Source: Candidatus Hodarchaeota archaeon (GTDB lineage: Archaea > Asgardarchaeota > Heimdallarchaeia > Hodarchaeales > Hodarchaeaceae). From it: 38,172 bases of DNA. Of the stretch, positions 8,498 to 16,040 are shown in pieces (position 1 is the stretch's first letter; every line of letters begins with the position of its first letter). The stretch covers positions 1 through 38,172 of the forward strand of contig JAEOTY010000026.1 in NCBI GenBank assembly GCA_016839625.1, written 5' to 3'. A model generated the notes under the pieces. The model saw nothing but the letters and a program-made list of their open reading frames with translations, had not been told where the DNA came from and did no database searches. The position numbers and the translations under genes are program-made.

Positions 8498-8658
8498 CCC
8501 AACCGATTATATCGCGGCATTTTTCTTCGCTTTGTTCTGACATACCAATAGAATACTGTAAAAATCACCACAAGAACGATCAATGTGAATAGAGGCACGA
8601 GCTCGAATAAACTGGATTGAGGATCGGTATCACCTCTAATAGGTATTATCGTGTTATC
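8458..8658 (-). pseudogene. Possible C-terminal remnant of membrane-anchored protein
   Basis: An open minus-strand frame of 66 codons with no usable start. It encodes a stop-transfer pattern: a polar stretch (GDTDPQSSLFE), a hydrophobic helix (LFTLIVLVVIFTVFYWYV) and a basic cluster (RTKRRKMPR). That is the usual end of an archaeal surface protein. The frame runs past the basic cluster into the 3' end of the nitroreductase gene on the opposite strand. I read it as the leftover tail of a lost surface-protein gene. It could be chance in AT-rich DNA. Confidence 0.3.
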
Positions 8659-8693
8659 TCAAATTATTAATCATTTGTGTATTTCTGATCCCT

Positions 8694-9029
8694 TTATGCC
8701 ATTCTTTCGGCGTCTTTCCTATCTCTTTCTTTCTTTTCTCGTCTTTTTTTATCCATAAAAGACGAAAAGGCCGCTTTTCTCTCAGTTTGTCTTGTTTCCT
8801 CTGCTTCTAGAGCATCCTCTTTGTTGCTCTTTTCTTGTTCTTTTTCATCCTTTTCTATTCGCTTTTTTTCAGATTTCTCTCTCTTCTCGTCAGCTTTCTT
8901 TTCGCGCTTTTCTGTTTTCTTTCTTTTCTCAGTTGCTTTTTTTTCCAGTTTTGCAGCTTCTTTCCGTTTTTTTTCAGCCTCTTTTTGGAGTTTTTCAGCT
9001 TCTTTTCGGTTTTTCTCACTCAAAAACAT
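8694..9029 (-). CDS. Lysine/glutamate-rich coiled-coil or single-helix protein
   Basis: A 111-residue, extremely charged protein built mainly of K, E, R, A and D with EKK and KRE repeats, no hydrophobic core and almost no glycine or proline. It should form a long solvent-exposed helix or coiled coil. No domain is recognised. I consider the gene real because a GAAGGTGA Shine-Dalgarno lies directly before the ATG and a TATA-like CTTATAAAA (minus strand, about 9070-9079) lies about 45 bases upstream. Possible roles such as scaffold, spacer or nucleic-acid contact are guesses. The frames on the other strand here are F/S-rich shadows of this composition. Confidence 0.6.
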   Translation of the reverse strand: MFLSEKNRKEAEKLQKEAEKKRKEAAKLEKKATEKRKKTEKREKKADEKREKSEKKRIEKDEKEQEKSNKEDALEAEETRQTERKAAFSSFMDKKRREKKERDRKDAERMA

Positions 9030-9262
9030 TTCACCTTCAGTTATTCAATAGATATCTTTTTTTTTCCGTTTTTATAAGAGCTATTGATTTTACTGAAGTT
9101 TGAAATATTTCATTATTAAATTTCGTTTACACAGACTATGGGTCATTTCCCTGATCAAAGTCTACGAAGAAAAGGCGCGGGGTGAAAAAGTATCTCTGTT
9201 TTCCTTTTAATGGGTAAAGATTCTAAGTAGTTCTTAAATTTTGGAGAATTTGACATGTCATA

Positions 9263-9835
9263 TTACTCCATTTTTTCCTTCAACTCTCGTCCTATTCTCC
9301 ATGCATCACCTAATTGATCTCCCAGCGACCAATATTTATTCTGAGGCATCGAAAGAATCAATGGATCAATTTTTTTTGCATCCAGCTTATCCTGGGTCAC
9401 AAATTTTGCTTCTGAATAGACATTCACAATTTCTCCAATAAAGAAATAATGTGTTGGTAATTCAACTGTTTGAAATAATTTGCATTCAATGTTTACTGGG
9501 CATTCGGTGATCATTGGTGCATTCTTTAGTTCACCATAAAATATATCGAACAGTGATGATTTGTCGTGTTTCCTCCCTGATATTATACCACAGAAATCTG
9601 TTTCCTTAATCAATTCAGCTTTAGGTATATTAATACTAAACGAATTATTTTGTTTAATTCCAATTGCTGTGTAGTGTCTTTTGTTCATGGTTATTCCCCA
9701 CATTGTGGGTTTCATATTGACACGTGTTACCCATGCAAGAGTCATAAAATTGGGTTTTTCATCAATTTTTGTACCGATAATTGTTACTGGCATCGGAATA
9801 GGAGAAATATTAGTACCTAGGTTTATTTTTTCCAT
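9263..9835 (-). CDS. Flavin reductase-like FMN-binding split-barrel protein
   Basis: A 190-residue member of the flavin reductase/DIM6-NTAB family. The start (SPIPMPVTIIGTKIDEKPNF) and the following TLAWVTRVNMKPTMWGI match the FMN-contacting split-barrel region, with KRHYTAIGIKQNNSFSINIP and the late EIVNVYSE strand also typical. Such proteins bind FMN and transfer electrons from NAD(P)H or act as flavoredoxins; anaerobic archaeal homologues are often called flavoredoxin. A GGTGA site lies five bases before the ATG. It stands alone, divergent from the DinB-like operon. Confidence 0.85.
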   Translation of the reverse strand: MEKINLGTNISPIPMPVTIIGTKIDEKPNFMTLAWVTRVNMKPTMWGITMNKRHYTAIGIKQNNSFSINIPKAELIKETDFCGIISGRKHDKSSLFDIFYGELKNAPMITECPVNIECKLFQTVELPTHYFFIGEIVNVYSEAKFVTQDKLDAKKIDPLILSMPQNKYWSLGDQLGDAWRIGRELKEKME

Positions 9836-9948
9836 TTTTTCACCGTAGATAAATTGTGGCTTACATGAAAAAAATGTTAAGATCGTGAAGAATACAAATG
9901 TATCAGGTTCTGAAAGATGAATTACAAGGCAAAATTGAAGGTGGATAT

Positions 9949-10416
9949 ATGAAAGAAACGGTGGTTAAAGCATTAGTCGATGGTCTATATGGGAAAAATA
10001 CTCATTTGAACCCAAAAAAGGTTGTAGAAGGGTTAACTCCTGTAAATGCGAAAGTTAAACCCGAATATGGTCTCCATTCCTGTTGGGAATTACTTCATCA
10101 CATAAAAATCTGGCAAAAGGCGATAATAGAGGCAATAAAAGGAAAAGAAGTTGATTGGAAAGATATCTCAGCAAATTACAACTGGCCAAGTGCTGAGTAT
10201 CTATCAGATGATCAGAATTTTGTAAACCTCGTTAAGATGTTCGAAAATGGCCTCTTGGAAGTGGAAAAGCTGATCAACACGTCTGATCTCCATAAATCCA
10301 TGCCTGCATGGGATGATGCTCCTGTAATTCAGGCTATAATTGTTCTCTTACAACACAATTCCTATCATTACGGACAAATCGTTGCTGTGAGAAAAGTCTT
10401 AGGAATTTGGCATTGA
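9949..10416 (+). CDS. DinB-superfamily putative metal-dependent protein
   Basis: A DinB/YfiT-like four-helix bundle protein. The conserved histidines are visible: HSCWELLHHIKIW in the second helix and LLQHNSYHYGQIVAVRK in the last, which together would bind one metal ion. Family members include thiol-dependent transferases and many of unknown activity. The frame is open to an ATG at 9898, but a strong GGTGGAT sits five bases before the ATG at 9949, which also matches the usual family start. It is the first gene of a three-gene operon with a YhhN-like protein (27 bases on) and a small zinc-finger protein. Confidence 0.75.
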   Translation: MKETVVKALVDGLYGKNTHLNPKKVVEGLTPVNAKVKPEYGLHSCWELLHHIKIWQKAIIEAIKGKEVDWKDISANYNWPSAEYLSDDQNFVNLVKMFENGLLEVEKLINTSDLHKSMPAWDDAPVIQAIIVLLQHNSYHYGQIVAVRKVLGIWH

Positions 10417-10443
10417 GAAATCGATTCCTACGGAGGAAAACCG

Positions 10444-11238
10444 TTGAATAACGTCTATTCGAAGAGACTCTTATTACCATTCTTACTGGGAGGTGCAGGT
10501 TTTCTAACAATCCTCCTTTCGGAAGTAATTGTCGTAATCCAGGGAACGAAAATTGTGCAGGTTTCTTGGTTCGCCAGTGTCTTGGTTACGGCGTCAACAA
10601 TTATTATTTACCTCTATTCGGTTGACTTCGAGAGTTTTGACGAAATTATTCAGAGTACAAATCCAATCAAAAGCGTCTGTTTACCATCGATGCGTTACTT
10701 GAACTGGCTTGTTATTTCGATGGTTGTTGGGCTTCTGGCGACCATTACCATTGCTTTTGACTTTATAGTCGGGATGTTAGTGTATTTAGTCATGCAGATT
10801 TGTTTAATTGTTGCGTTCTCGGGCATTTTCTCTTTCAAACCATCCCTACTGCTCGGGTATTCTCAATTACGTCGCACATTCCTCACCTCATTAGTTTTCT
10901 GGGGGATATTAGTACCCTTGATTTATTTCACCCTTGTCTTTAACGGTACTGAGTCCCTCGTGGTAGTGCCTTACGTCATTGCTCTTGGATCAATGGCCTG
11001 TATCTCTTGGTTTGGATTTGGATATAGTCAACGCTCAAGTACATTTCGATGGATGATAATACTGGCCTCAGGCTTGTTTGTCTTTTCCGATACACTAATC
11101 GGGAACTCAAGGTACGGTCTATTTCAACTCGGATTAAATGTCCTAATTGATATTACCTACGTTCTCAATATCTTCCTCATGTCAACCGCTATCCTGTTTC
11201 TCCGTGATGCATCGGGTCGTACCGCATTGAGATCATAA
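10444..11238 (+). CDS. YhhN/TMEM86-like membrane protein
   Basis: A 264-residue membrane protein with about eight hydrophobic segments. The C-terminal part carries features of the YhhN family, whose animal members (TMEM86) are lysoplasmalogenases: a mid-protein YVIALGSMACIS helix, then LFVFSDTLIG, then ITYVLNIFLMSTAILFL. The SDxLI motif is the most telling. It may hydrolyse vinyl-ether lysolipids or be a lipid-handling membrane protein; archaeal substrates are unknown. The start is a TTG eight bases after GGAGG. It sits between the DinB-like gene and the zinc-finger gene in one operon. Confidence 0.55.
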   Translation: MNNVYSKRLLLPFLLGGAGFLTILLSEVIVVIQGTKIVQVSWFASVLVTASTIIIYLYSVDFESFDEIIQSTNPIKSVCLPSMRYLNWLVISMVVGLLATITIAFDFIVGMLVYLVMQICLIVAFSGIFSFKPSLLLGYSQLRRTFLTSLVFWGILVPLIYFTLVFNGTESLVVVPYVIALGSMACISWFGFGYSQRSSTFRWMIILASGLFVFSDTLIGNSRYGLFQLGLNVLIDITYVLNIFLMSTAILFLRDASGRTALRS

Positions 11239-11251
11239 TTGAGGTCACACA

Positions 11252-11449
11252 ATGGGAGCTGAAAGAGAAAGGTTTTTACGTACTCCTTTTCATTGTCAAC
11301 TCGATAATGAACGCCATCCCGCAACAGAAGATCGTCATCAATGTATGGAATGCGGACGTGTATTATGTTGCGAGTGTTTTAATGCTCAAAAAGCAGTTGG
11401 TATGCTTTTATGCCCATTTTGTAATGGATCTTTAAATTTAATAACTTAA
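11252..11449 (+). CDS. Small cysteine-rich zinc-finger protein
   Basis: A 65-residue protein with cysteines and histidines spaced as in treble-clef or B-box-like fingers: HC...H...HQCMECGRVLCCECF and LLCPFC. Eight possible zinc ligands would hold two ions. It has no other domain. The ATG follows GAGGTCA by five bases and lies 13 bases after the YhhN-like gene, so it is the last gene of that operon. It could act as an adaptor or nucleic-acid binder. Its stop is 77 bases from the convergent methyltransferase stop. Confidence 0.7.
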   Translation: MGAERERFLRTPFHCQLDNERHPATEDRHQCMECGRVLCCECFNAQKAVGMLLCPFCNGSLNLIT

Positions 11450-11526
11450 CAGAATAAAAAGATAAAGCGAATTTCTATTTGGATTTGTAGAATTTTTCAG
11501 CTAGTGTGAATTCCGTAAATCCCCTT

Positions 11527-12555
11527 TCATTTATAAGCCTGAATGACTACTGTCCCATTATCCCAGATAACTTCAGATGAGGAAGAGTATTCTGCTTGAG
11601 ATAGAAGTATTTTGATGTCTTCAATCGACCGCATTTCTCTTGAAAACTTAATCCCGCCCAATGATGTGTGAAAACGGATCATTGATCGATAGAACGGCCG
11701 TTGATAGTTTGAATGAGTCAAATGATCGCTGTCATTATCGATATTGGCAATGATCACCAAACGGCCTCCATCGTTCAGAGATTTCCTGATTTTCTTGAAA
11801 AAAGGGACGGAGTATTCTCCTGCATCACATTGTATTGCCATATCAAACCCCGTTGGCAGTTCATCTTTAAGAAAATCACACACTTGATAGGTAATTCTCT
11901 TTCTTAATCCTTTTTGTTCAGCAATTTCTCTACCACTCTTACAAACGTTCTCTAAATCAATTACAACTGCAGTTAGAACAGAATGACACTTTAGTAACGC
12001 TAAGGAGACTACTCCAGATCCACCTCCCACATCTAAGATGCGTTTCACTCCAATCATATTCAATTCTTGTGTTAACCTTTCAGCAAATGGTCGATGAAGA
12101 TCATAGAGTGTTTTAGTAAAACGGTGGGCATATTTGGGGTCGTTTTGGATTTGTTCTAACCAATTTGGGGGTTTTAATTCGTGAGCATTCCAAACTGATT
12201 GAGGATTAGTAATCGTTGAAGATAAATCAACCATTACTGGAAGACGATTCTTTGCTACTTGAGCTATGAAAGCCCATGATTCAGGATTAAATGTTGTTAA
12301 TATCGTTTTATGTGCTAAAGGAGAAGGAATATATACCTGGTTATTTCTTTCCAGAAGATTCAAATCGATTAACAATTCGCATAACGCGTACATACGATTT
12401 GCGGGTATATTATATAACTGAGACAGCTCATTAACATTCAAAGGTTCAGCCATAAGTTTCCAGAAGAGGCCTAATTCTAAAGCTGTACCTAAAGCTATAG
12501 AAGAGATATATATGTTGAGAAATGTTCGTATATCATCAGAAGTAGTTAGATCCAT
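11527..12555 (-). CDS. SAM-dependent O-methyltransferase (acetylserotonin/CrtF type)
   Basis: A 342-residue methyltransferase of the two-domain plant-type/bacteriochlorophyll-type O-methyltransferase group. The N-terminal third is a winged-helix dimerisation domain (ALELGLFWKLMAEPLNVNEL...). The Rossmann part begins with motif I RILDVGGGSGVVSLALL near residue 175, followed by VVIDLENV (motif II) and later LVIIANIDND. It methylates a small molecule, probably at a hydroxyl; the substrate is not predictable. The ATG at 12555 is chosen over an upstream TTG because GGTGA precedes it. It is transcribed away from the broken amidohydrolase. Confidence 0.85.
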   Translation of the reverse strand: MDLTTSDDIRTFLNIYISSIALGTALELGLFWKLMAEPLNVNELSQLYNIPANRMYALCELLIDLNLLERNNQVYIPSPLAHKTILTTFNPESWAFIAQVAKNRLPVMVDLSSTITNPQSVWNAHELKPPNWLEQIQNDPKYAHRFTKTLYDLHRPFAERLTQELNMIGVKRILDVGGGSGVVSLALLKCHSVLTAVVIDLENVCKSGREIAEQKGLRKRITYQVCDFLKDELPTGFDMAIQCDAGEYSVPFFKKIRKSLNDGGRLVIIANIDNDSDHLTHSNYQRPFYRSMIRFHTSLGGIKFSREMRSIEDIKILLSQAEYSSSSEVIWDNGTVVIQAYK

Positions 12556-12613
12556 ATATTTCACCAAATGAAAGAAGCATTGCTAGAAAAAAGAACGTTA
12601 ATGTTATGAGTTT

Positions 12614-12967
12614 TTGTACGATCAAACGTACTTATCCCTCGTCGATGACTGGTTAATTGAACCTTTGTCGAGATCGGTATATAGCGATAGAGAGGATACT
12701 ATCACTGAAGCTGTGACAGTAAAAAGAGAAAGGATCCTAAGTGTGGGAACAAATGAAGATGTTAAAAAGCTCATCAGTGATGGAACAAAAGTTATCGATC
12801 TTAAAGAAAAGACTCTTCTTCCTGGTTTTATTGATACTCACTGTCACCCTGCTCTCGGAGGCACTGAGATATTCGAAGTGAATTGCAGATCGCCTCCAGT
12901 CAGATCAATTGAGAAAATATTGGAAAAAATTCGAGAAAAAGTCGAGAAGACCCCCACCAATCGATAA
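12614..12967 (+). pseudogene. Amidohydrolase (YtcJ-type) gene, N-terminal fragment
   Basis: About 117 codons of an amidohydrolase-superfamily protein that is normally over 500 residues. Visible are the N-terminal beta-sandwich strands (AVTVKRERILSVGT, TKVIDLKEKTLLPGF) and the first metal-binding HxH in DTHCHP. The frame stops at 12965 just after EKVEKTP, where intact homologues continue. From about 12950 the +1 frame stays open for about 25 codons (DKLEPDSYFTFLSDSIPLAR) and then also stops; I cannot tell if that is the same gene. The open frame begins at a TTG without a Shine-Dalgarno, so the 5' end is unclear too. The barrel domain is missing and the product cannot be active. Confidence 0.7.
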
Positions 12968-13047
12968 ACTTGAACCAGATAGTTATTTCACATTTCTTAG
13001 TGACTCCATTCCCCTCGCTAGATGAATCAGGTTTATGAATTATTATT

Positions 13048-13078
13048 GATTATGAATAATCGTTGATTATTTATAATC
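13048..13078. repeat. Tandem 14-base palindromes
   Basis: Two palindromes, GATTATGAATAATC (13048-13061) and GATTATTTATAATC (13065-13078), share the form GATTAT-N2-ATAATC and are spaced 17 bases centre to centre. They lie between the two broken genes. They look like a regulatory double site, but in such AT-rich DNA chance is a serious alternative. Confidence 0.4.
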
Positions 13079-13188
13079 TAATACAGGGTTGCTTGAGAAC
13101 ATCGAAAATGAGAGAACTTAAAACGAGGTCTTCGATTTTATCTTTTATCTTAATAAAGAATTAATAGTCAATCTCTCATGAATCGGGG

Positions 13189-13542
13189 ATGCGGGTTATC
13201 TTTATGGAGGAGTTCACCAAGTTAGGAGTCGAAGCCGTCATTGCGGAGGCCCGTCGTGTAGTTAGTGATGGCCCTACTTACATCTTATTCGATGTCGATG
13301 GTCTCGATCCAGTTTTTACTCCTGGTACTGGCACACCTGAGGTCGGTGGATTAACTACTATCGAAGCACAATCACTATTAAGGGGGTTACGTGGTCTTGA
13401 TCTAATTGGTGGAGATGTTGTCGAAGTAGCACCTCCGTTCGATCCCTCTGGCAATACTGCACTAGTAGGGGCTATAATGATGTACGAAATTCTATGTCTT
13501 CTTTCGGAATCCTTTACCTCACGTAGAAAGAGGATACAGTAA
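13189..13542 (+). pseudogene. Ureohydrolase (agmatinase/guanidinobutyrase-like), C-terminal fragment
   Basis: Only the C-terminal ~120 residues of an arginase-family enzyme, which is usually about 300. It keeps the second metal-binding motif in TYILFDVDGLDPVFTPGTG, the substrate-loop region GTPEVGGLTTIEAQ, and the late DVVEVAPPFDPSGNTAL. The wording is closest to guanidinobutyrase/agmatinase. The first metal motif (GGDH) and the rest of the N-terminal half are absent; the frame is open only back to about 13068. With two of the metal ligands gone, a functional enzyme is very unlikely. It lies next to the truncated amidohydrolase. Confidence 0.75.
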
Positions 13543-13738
13543 TTAAATCTGAATTCTGAGAGAAACAACTCTGATTAGCATTTAAATTTATTCGATATTT
13601 TCATCCACCCCCAGTAGTCGAGGCGAATCCGAAATTTAGTCAAATTTTAGTTAAAAAGTTTACATTAAGATTCTCATAAAGGTATAATTAATAAAACATC
13701 ATGGGGAAGGTTGATCATTATCAAAGGATGGTGATTAA

Positions 13739-14227
13739 ATGGCTAATGAATGGATGATTTTAGTGCACGCGACTTTTGGTTCGCTTGCGACATTAAGTTC
13801 TGTTTGGATGTACACAGAATTACTCCATGTTAAAGAAGGCAATGCCCAACGCATTAAATATCTTGGTGTTGCCATACCAATATTAGTATGGCTTTCTTAT
13901 ATTGTAGGTGGGTGGTACTATGTGTATGACTACAGTTCACTAGATAAGTATATTATTCAGGGTAGTACAGATCTGGGATTTGCTGGGAGTCCATGGCTCT
14001 TTGCACATGCATTTTTTACGGAGACTAAAGAACACTTCTTCCTCCTTGGAACATTTCTGGCTGTGTTTTTGTTAATATTAACTTTCAGAACTCAATTTGT
14101 AACTGATCCGAGTTCAGCACGGCTAATGAGATTTATAGTTGGCATTCTTGTCATAGGTGGAATAGTGATGGAAGGGTGGGGCGCAATTATGGCGATGGGT
14201 GTCCGTTTAGGTATGATACCGCTTTGA
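13739..14227 (+). CDS. 4-TM membrane protein with paired histidines
   Basis: A 162-residue protein with four hydrophobic helices (about residues 5-27, 40-63, 98-118, 127-150). Histidines lie at or near helix ends: His10 and His30 on the first helix, His90 and His99 around the third. This resembles haem b-binding four-helix bundles such as cytochrome b561-like proteins, but I do not recognise a named family. A GGTGAT site lies four bases before the ATG, and a TATA-like GGTATAATTAAT is at about 13680-13691. It is followed 21 bases later by a second small membrane protein, so the two probably form a complex. Confidence 0.7.
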   Translation: MANEWMILVHATFGSLATLSSVWMYTELLHVKEGNAQRIKYLGVAIPILVWLSYIVGGWYYVYDYSSLDKYIIQGSTDLGFAGSPWLFAHAFFTETKEHFFLLGTFLAVFLLILTFRTQFVTDPSSARLMRFIVGILVIGGIVMEGWGAIMAMGVRLGMIPL

Positions 14228-14248
14228 AGGATAAAAAGAGGTGAAAAT

Positions 14249-14623
14249 ATGTCAGAAGTAAAAATGGATCCTTATGTTGTCGGATTTGGTTTATCAGCTG
14301 CTATAATAGCAGTATTTAACGGTATTTTAAACGTGGTAAAAGAGTTATTCGTCTTAAATGGTGAGAAGGTTTTAAAAGATGGAATATTAAAACCAATTGG
14401 GGGCCTCCTTGGCAAACCACACCACTGGATTGGCCACGGTATTGTTATTCTCTTATTGTTTGTTATAATAGGACTAGTCATCTCACTAACTACTCTACAT
14501 GAGAGTCTCGTACAAAGACTCACATTAACCAATAACAAATTAGGTATCTGGATCTTCGTTGGAACAGTATTAGGCATAGTAATAATTGGACTCTTCTATT
14601 TTTGGGAAGCATTCCTCCTCTGA
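14249..14623 (+). CDS. Small 3-TM membrane protein, partner of upstream gene
   Basis: A 124-residue protein with three hydrophobic helices (about residues 11-32, 62-82, 98-120) and a HHWIGHG motif (His58, His59, His63) at the entry of the second helix. No family is recognised. An AGGTGA site precedes the ATG, and the gene lies 21 bases downstream of the 4-TM gene, indicating one transcript. If the upstream protein binds haem, the histidines here may add ligands (inference). Confidence 0.7.
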   Translation: MSEVKMDPYVVGFGLSAAIIAVFNGILNVVKELFVLNGEKVLKDGILKPIGGLLGKPHHWIGHGIVILLLFVIIGLVISLTTLHESLVQRLTLTNNKLGIWIFVGTVLGIVIIGLFYFWEAFLL

Positions 14624-15052
14624 TAGTAAATTAAGGTGGAAAGTGTATTTCCTCCTTCAATTTATATCCCCAATATCTTTTTTATAGTCATCTCAGTGAA
14701 AGAAGTTCTCTTTACTAAAACCTAATTAATGAGTTTCTTTCAACAACAACTCCAGAAAAATCAAGCACGTATCCAGGGGTAATCATAATAATTTCAAAGT
14801 TTAATATTTTCGTGTTATTTAGTCGAAGGCAAATTAAATGAAAAATACTGAAAAAAGTCGATTACACTTAAAAACCGGCAAGAAAATCCTTAGATAGAAC
14901 CAAAATCTACTTTTAAGAAGTAATAAATGACGAATGGAATAGTCTTTTTTGTCTCTTTTCTTTTTAGAGTCTTGAAATTCGAAATCGTTAGCAAATTTTG
15001 CTTTTTTTGTTGTGGTTAAGGTTCTATTCGTTTAGAAAAAGAAGTGTAAAAC
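14624..15052. other. Intergenic region, no gene recognised
   Basis: About 430 bases without a supported gene. A 23-codon minus-strand frame at 14715-14786 starts with ATG and reads MITPGYVLDFSGVVV, protein-like but too short to call. TATA-like AT-rich stretches (for instance near 14865-14876 and 14909-14918) may serve the OB-fold gene that starts at 15053. Confidence 0.4.
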
Positions 15053-15553
15053 ATGTCAAGTTATAGTTCAGAAGAAACACATGACGTCAAAATCGAAAAC
15101 GTCAAACCCCTTGAAAAACGCCTAAATGTCGTTTTCATGGTTACAGGGAGAAGTGAAGAACGTGAGATCAATAAAAGAACAGGTGAAACCCACCGAGTGT
15201 GTGATTTCACTGTTGCCGATGAGACTGCGATCATTACGCTAACTCTTTGGAATGAAGATATTGATACCGTAAAAGAGGAACAAGTCTATAAATTATCAAA
15301 TGGCTTTGCTAATGTATTTCAGAATTCTCTTCGATTGTCTAAAGGTAAATTTGGAAGCCTAGCTGAAGATGCGACCGTTTTTGATGAAATAAACTCCGAG
15401 AATGATCGATCTGCGGCACACGTGGAAGATCCCCGTAGGCAATCGTACGGAAATAGAAGAGGAGGAGGTTATGGGTCACAACAATCATACGGAAGTGACC
15501 GTTCCTCCGGTGGATATGACAGTCAGCGTTCCAATCATCGTAATCGCTGGTAA
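15053..15553 (+). CDS. Single-OB-fold ssDNA-binding protein (SOSS-B/hSSB1-like)
   Basis: A 166-residue protein. Residues 10-110 form one OB fold of the archaeal/eukaryotic SSB type: KIENVKPLEKRLNVVFMV, CDFTVADETAIITLTLW, then NGFANVFQNSLRLSKGKFG. This matches Sulfolobus SSB and human SOSS-B1 more than bacterial SSB. The remaining ~50 residues are a low-complexity tail rich in G, Y, S, R and Q, ending NHRNRW, with GGGYG and SGGYD pieces resembling RG/Y-rich disordered regions. It probably binds single-stranded DNA in replication or repair. The acidic protein-docking tip of bacterial SSB is absent. It stands alone. Confidence 0.85.
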   Translation: MSSYSSEETHDVKIENVKPLEKRLNVVFMVTGRSEEREINKRTGETHRVCDFTVADETAIITLTLWNEDIDTVKEEQVYKLSNGFANVFQNSLRLSKGKFGSLAEDATVFDEINSENDRSAAHVEDPRRQSYGNRRGGGYGSQQSYGSDRSSGGYDSQRSNHRNRW

Positions 15554-15707
15554 ATAAGGTTCGATTTTCAAAAGATCCAATTGGAGACATCTAAACTCGA
15601 ATACTACAAATTCTATCAAAGTCATCAAAGGTTGGCTTAAGTAAGAGCGGATAAATGTCTCCTTTTCATCTTCTTTTCTCGATTTTCTAAAAAAAACTCT
15701 TTTGATT

Positions 15708-15953
15708 TCATTCATGGGGAAGATTTGATTTTATGTAGTCAAAGAGAGAATGAACATCACTTTTAGACGATTCTGTACCTAAAACTGGTACTTTTCCTTC
15801 GCTAATTGGCCCCACATTGAAAGGTACAATAAAACCTACTTTATCATACGGATCATATAGGACATCATCCCAAATTTCCGTCGTTATGCTTGAGATTCTA
15901 ATCTTATGGAAAATAAACTTTAAATGATCTAATTCATTTTGGGGGTAATTATT
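15708..15953 (-). pseudogene. Start-less open frame, C-terminal gene remnant
   Basis: An 81-codon minus-strand open frame with no ATG, GTG or TTG in its first half, bounded upstream by TGA. The translation looks like real protein: FIFHKIRISSITTEIWDD, then DKVGFIVPFNVGPISEGK, then HSLFDYIKSNLPHE and stop. I do not recognise the family. It lies upstream on the same region as the GTPase, ending where the OB-fold gene's tail region begins. It is probably the 3' part of a lost gene; use of a non-standard start cannot be excluded. Confidence 0.4.
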
Positions 15954-16040
15954 TCAATATTAGTTACCCCGAAAGAGTAAAACTTAACCGCTAGTTAGAC
16001 CAAAACATACATTATAATCGTGTGCTAGTTTTAAATTCTT

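Noticed and set aside
8792-9103. Phe/Ser-rich plus-strand frames of 76-103 codons
   Set aside because: They are the reverse reading of the Lys/Glu-rich gene, whose own strand has a Shine-Dalgarno and a TATA-like box.
15583-15662. Inverted repeat GGAGACAT / ATGTCTCC with a 64-base loop
   Set aside because: The arms are only eight bases and the loop is long; there is no further structure supporting an RNA gene.
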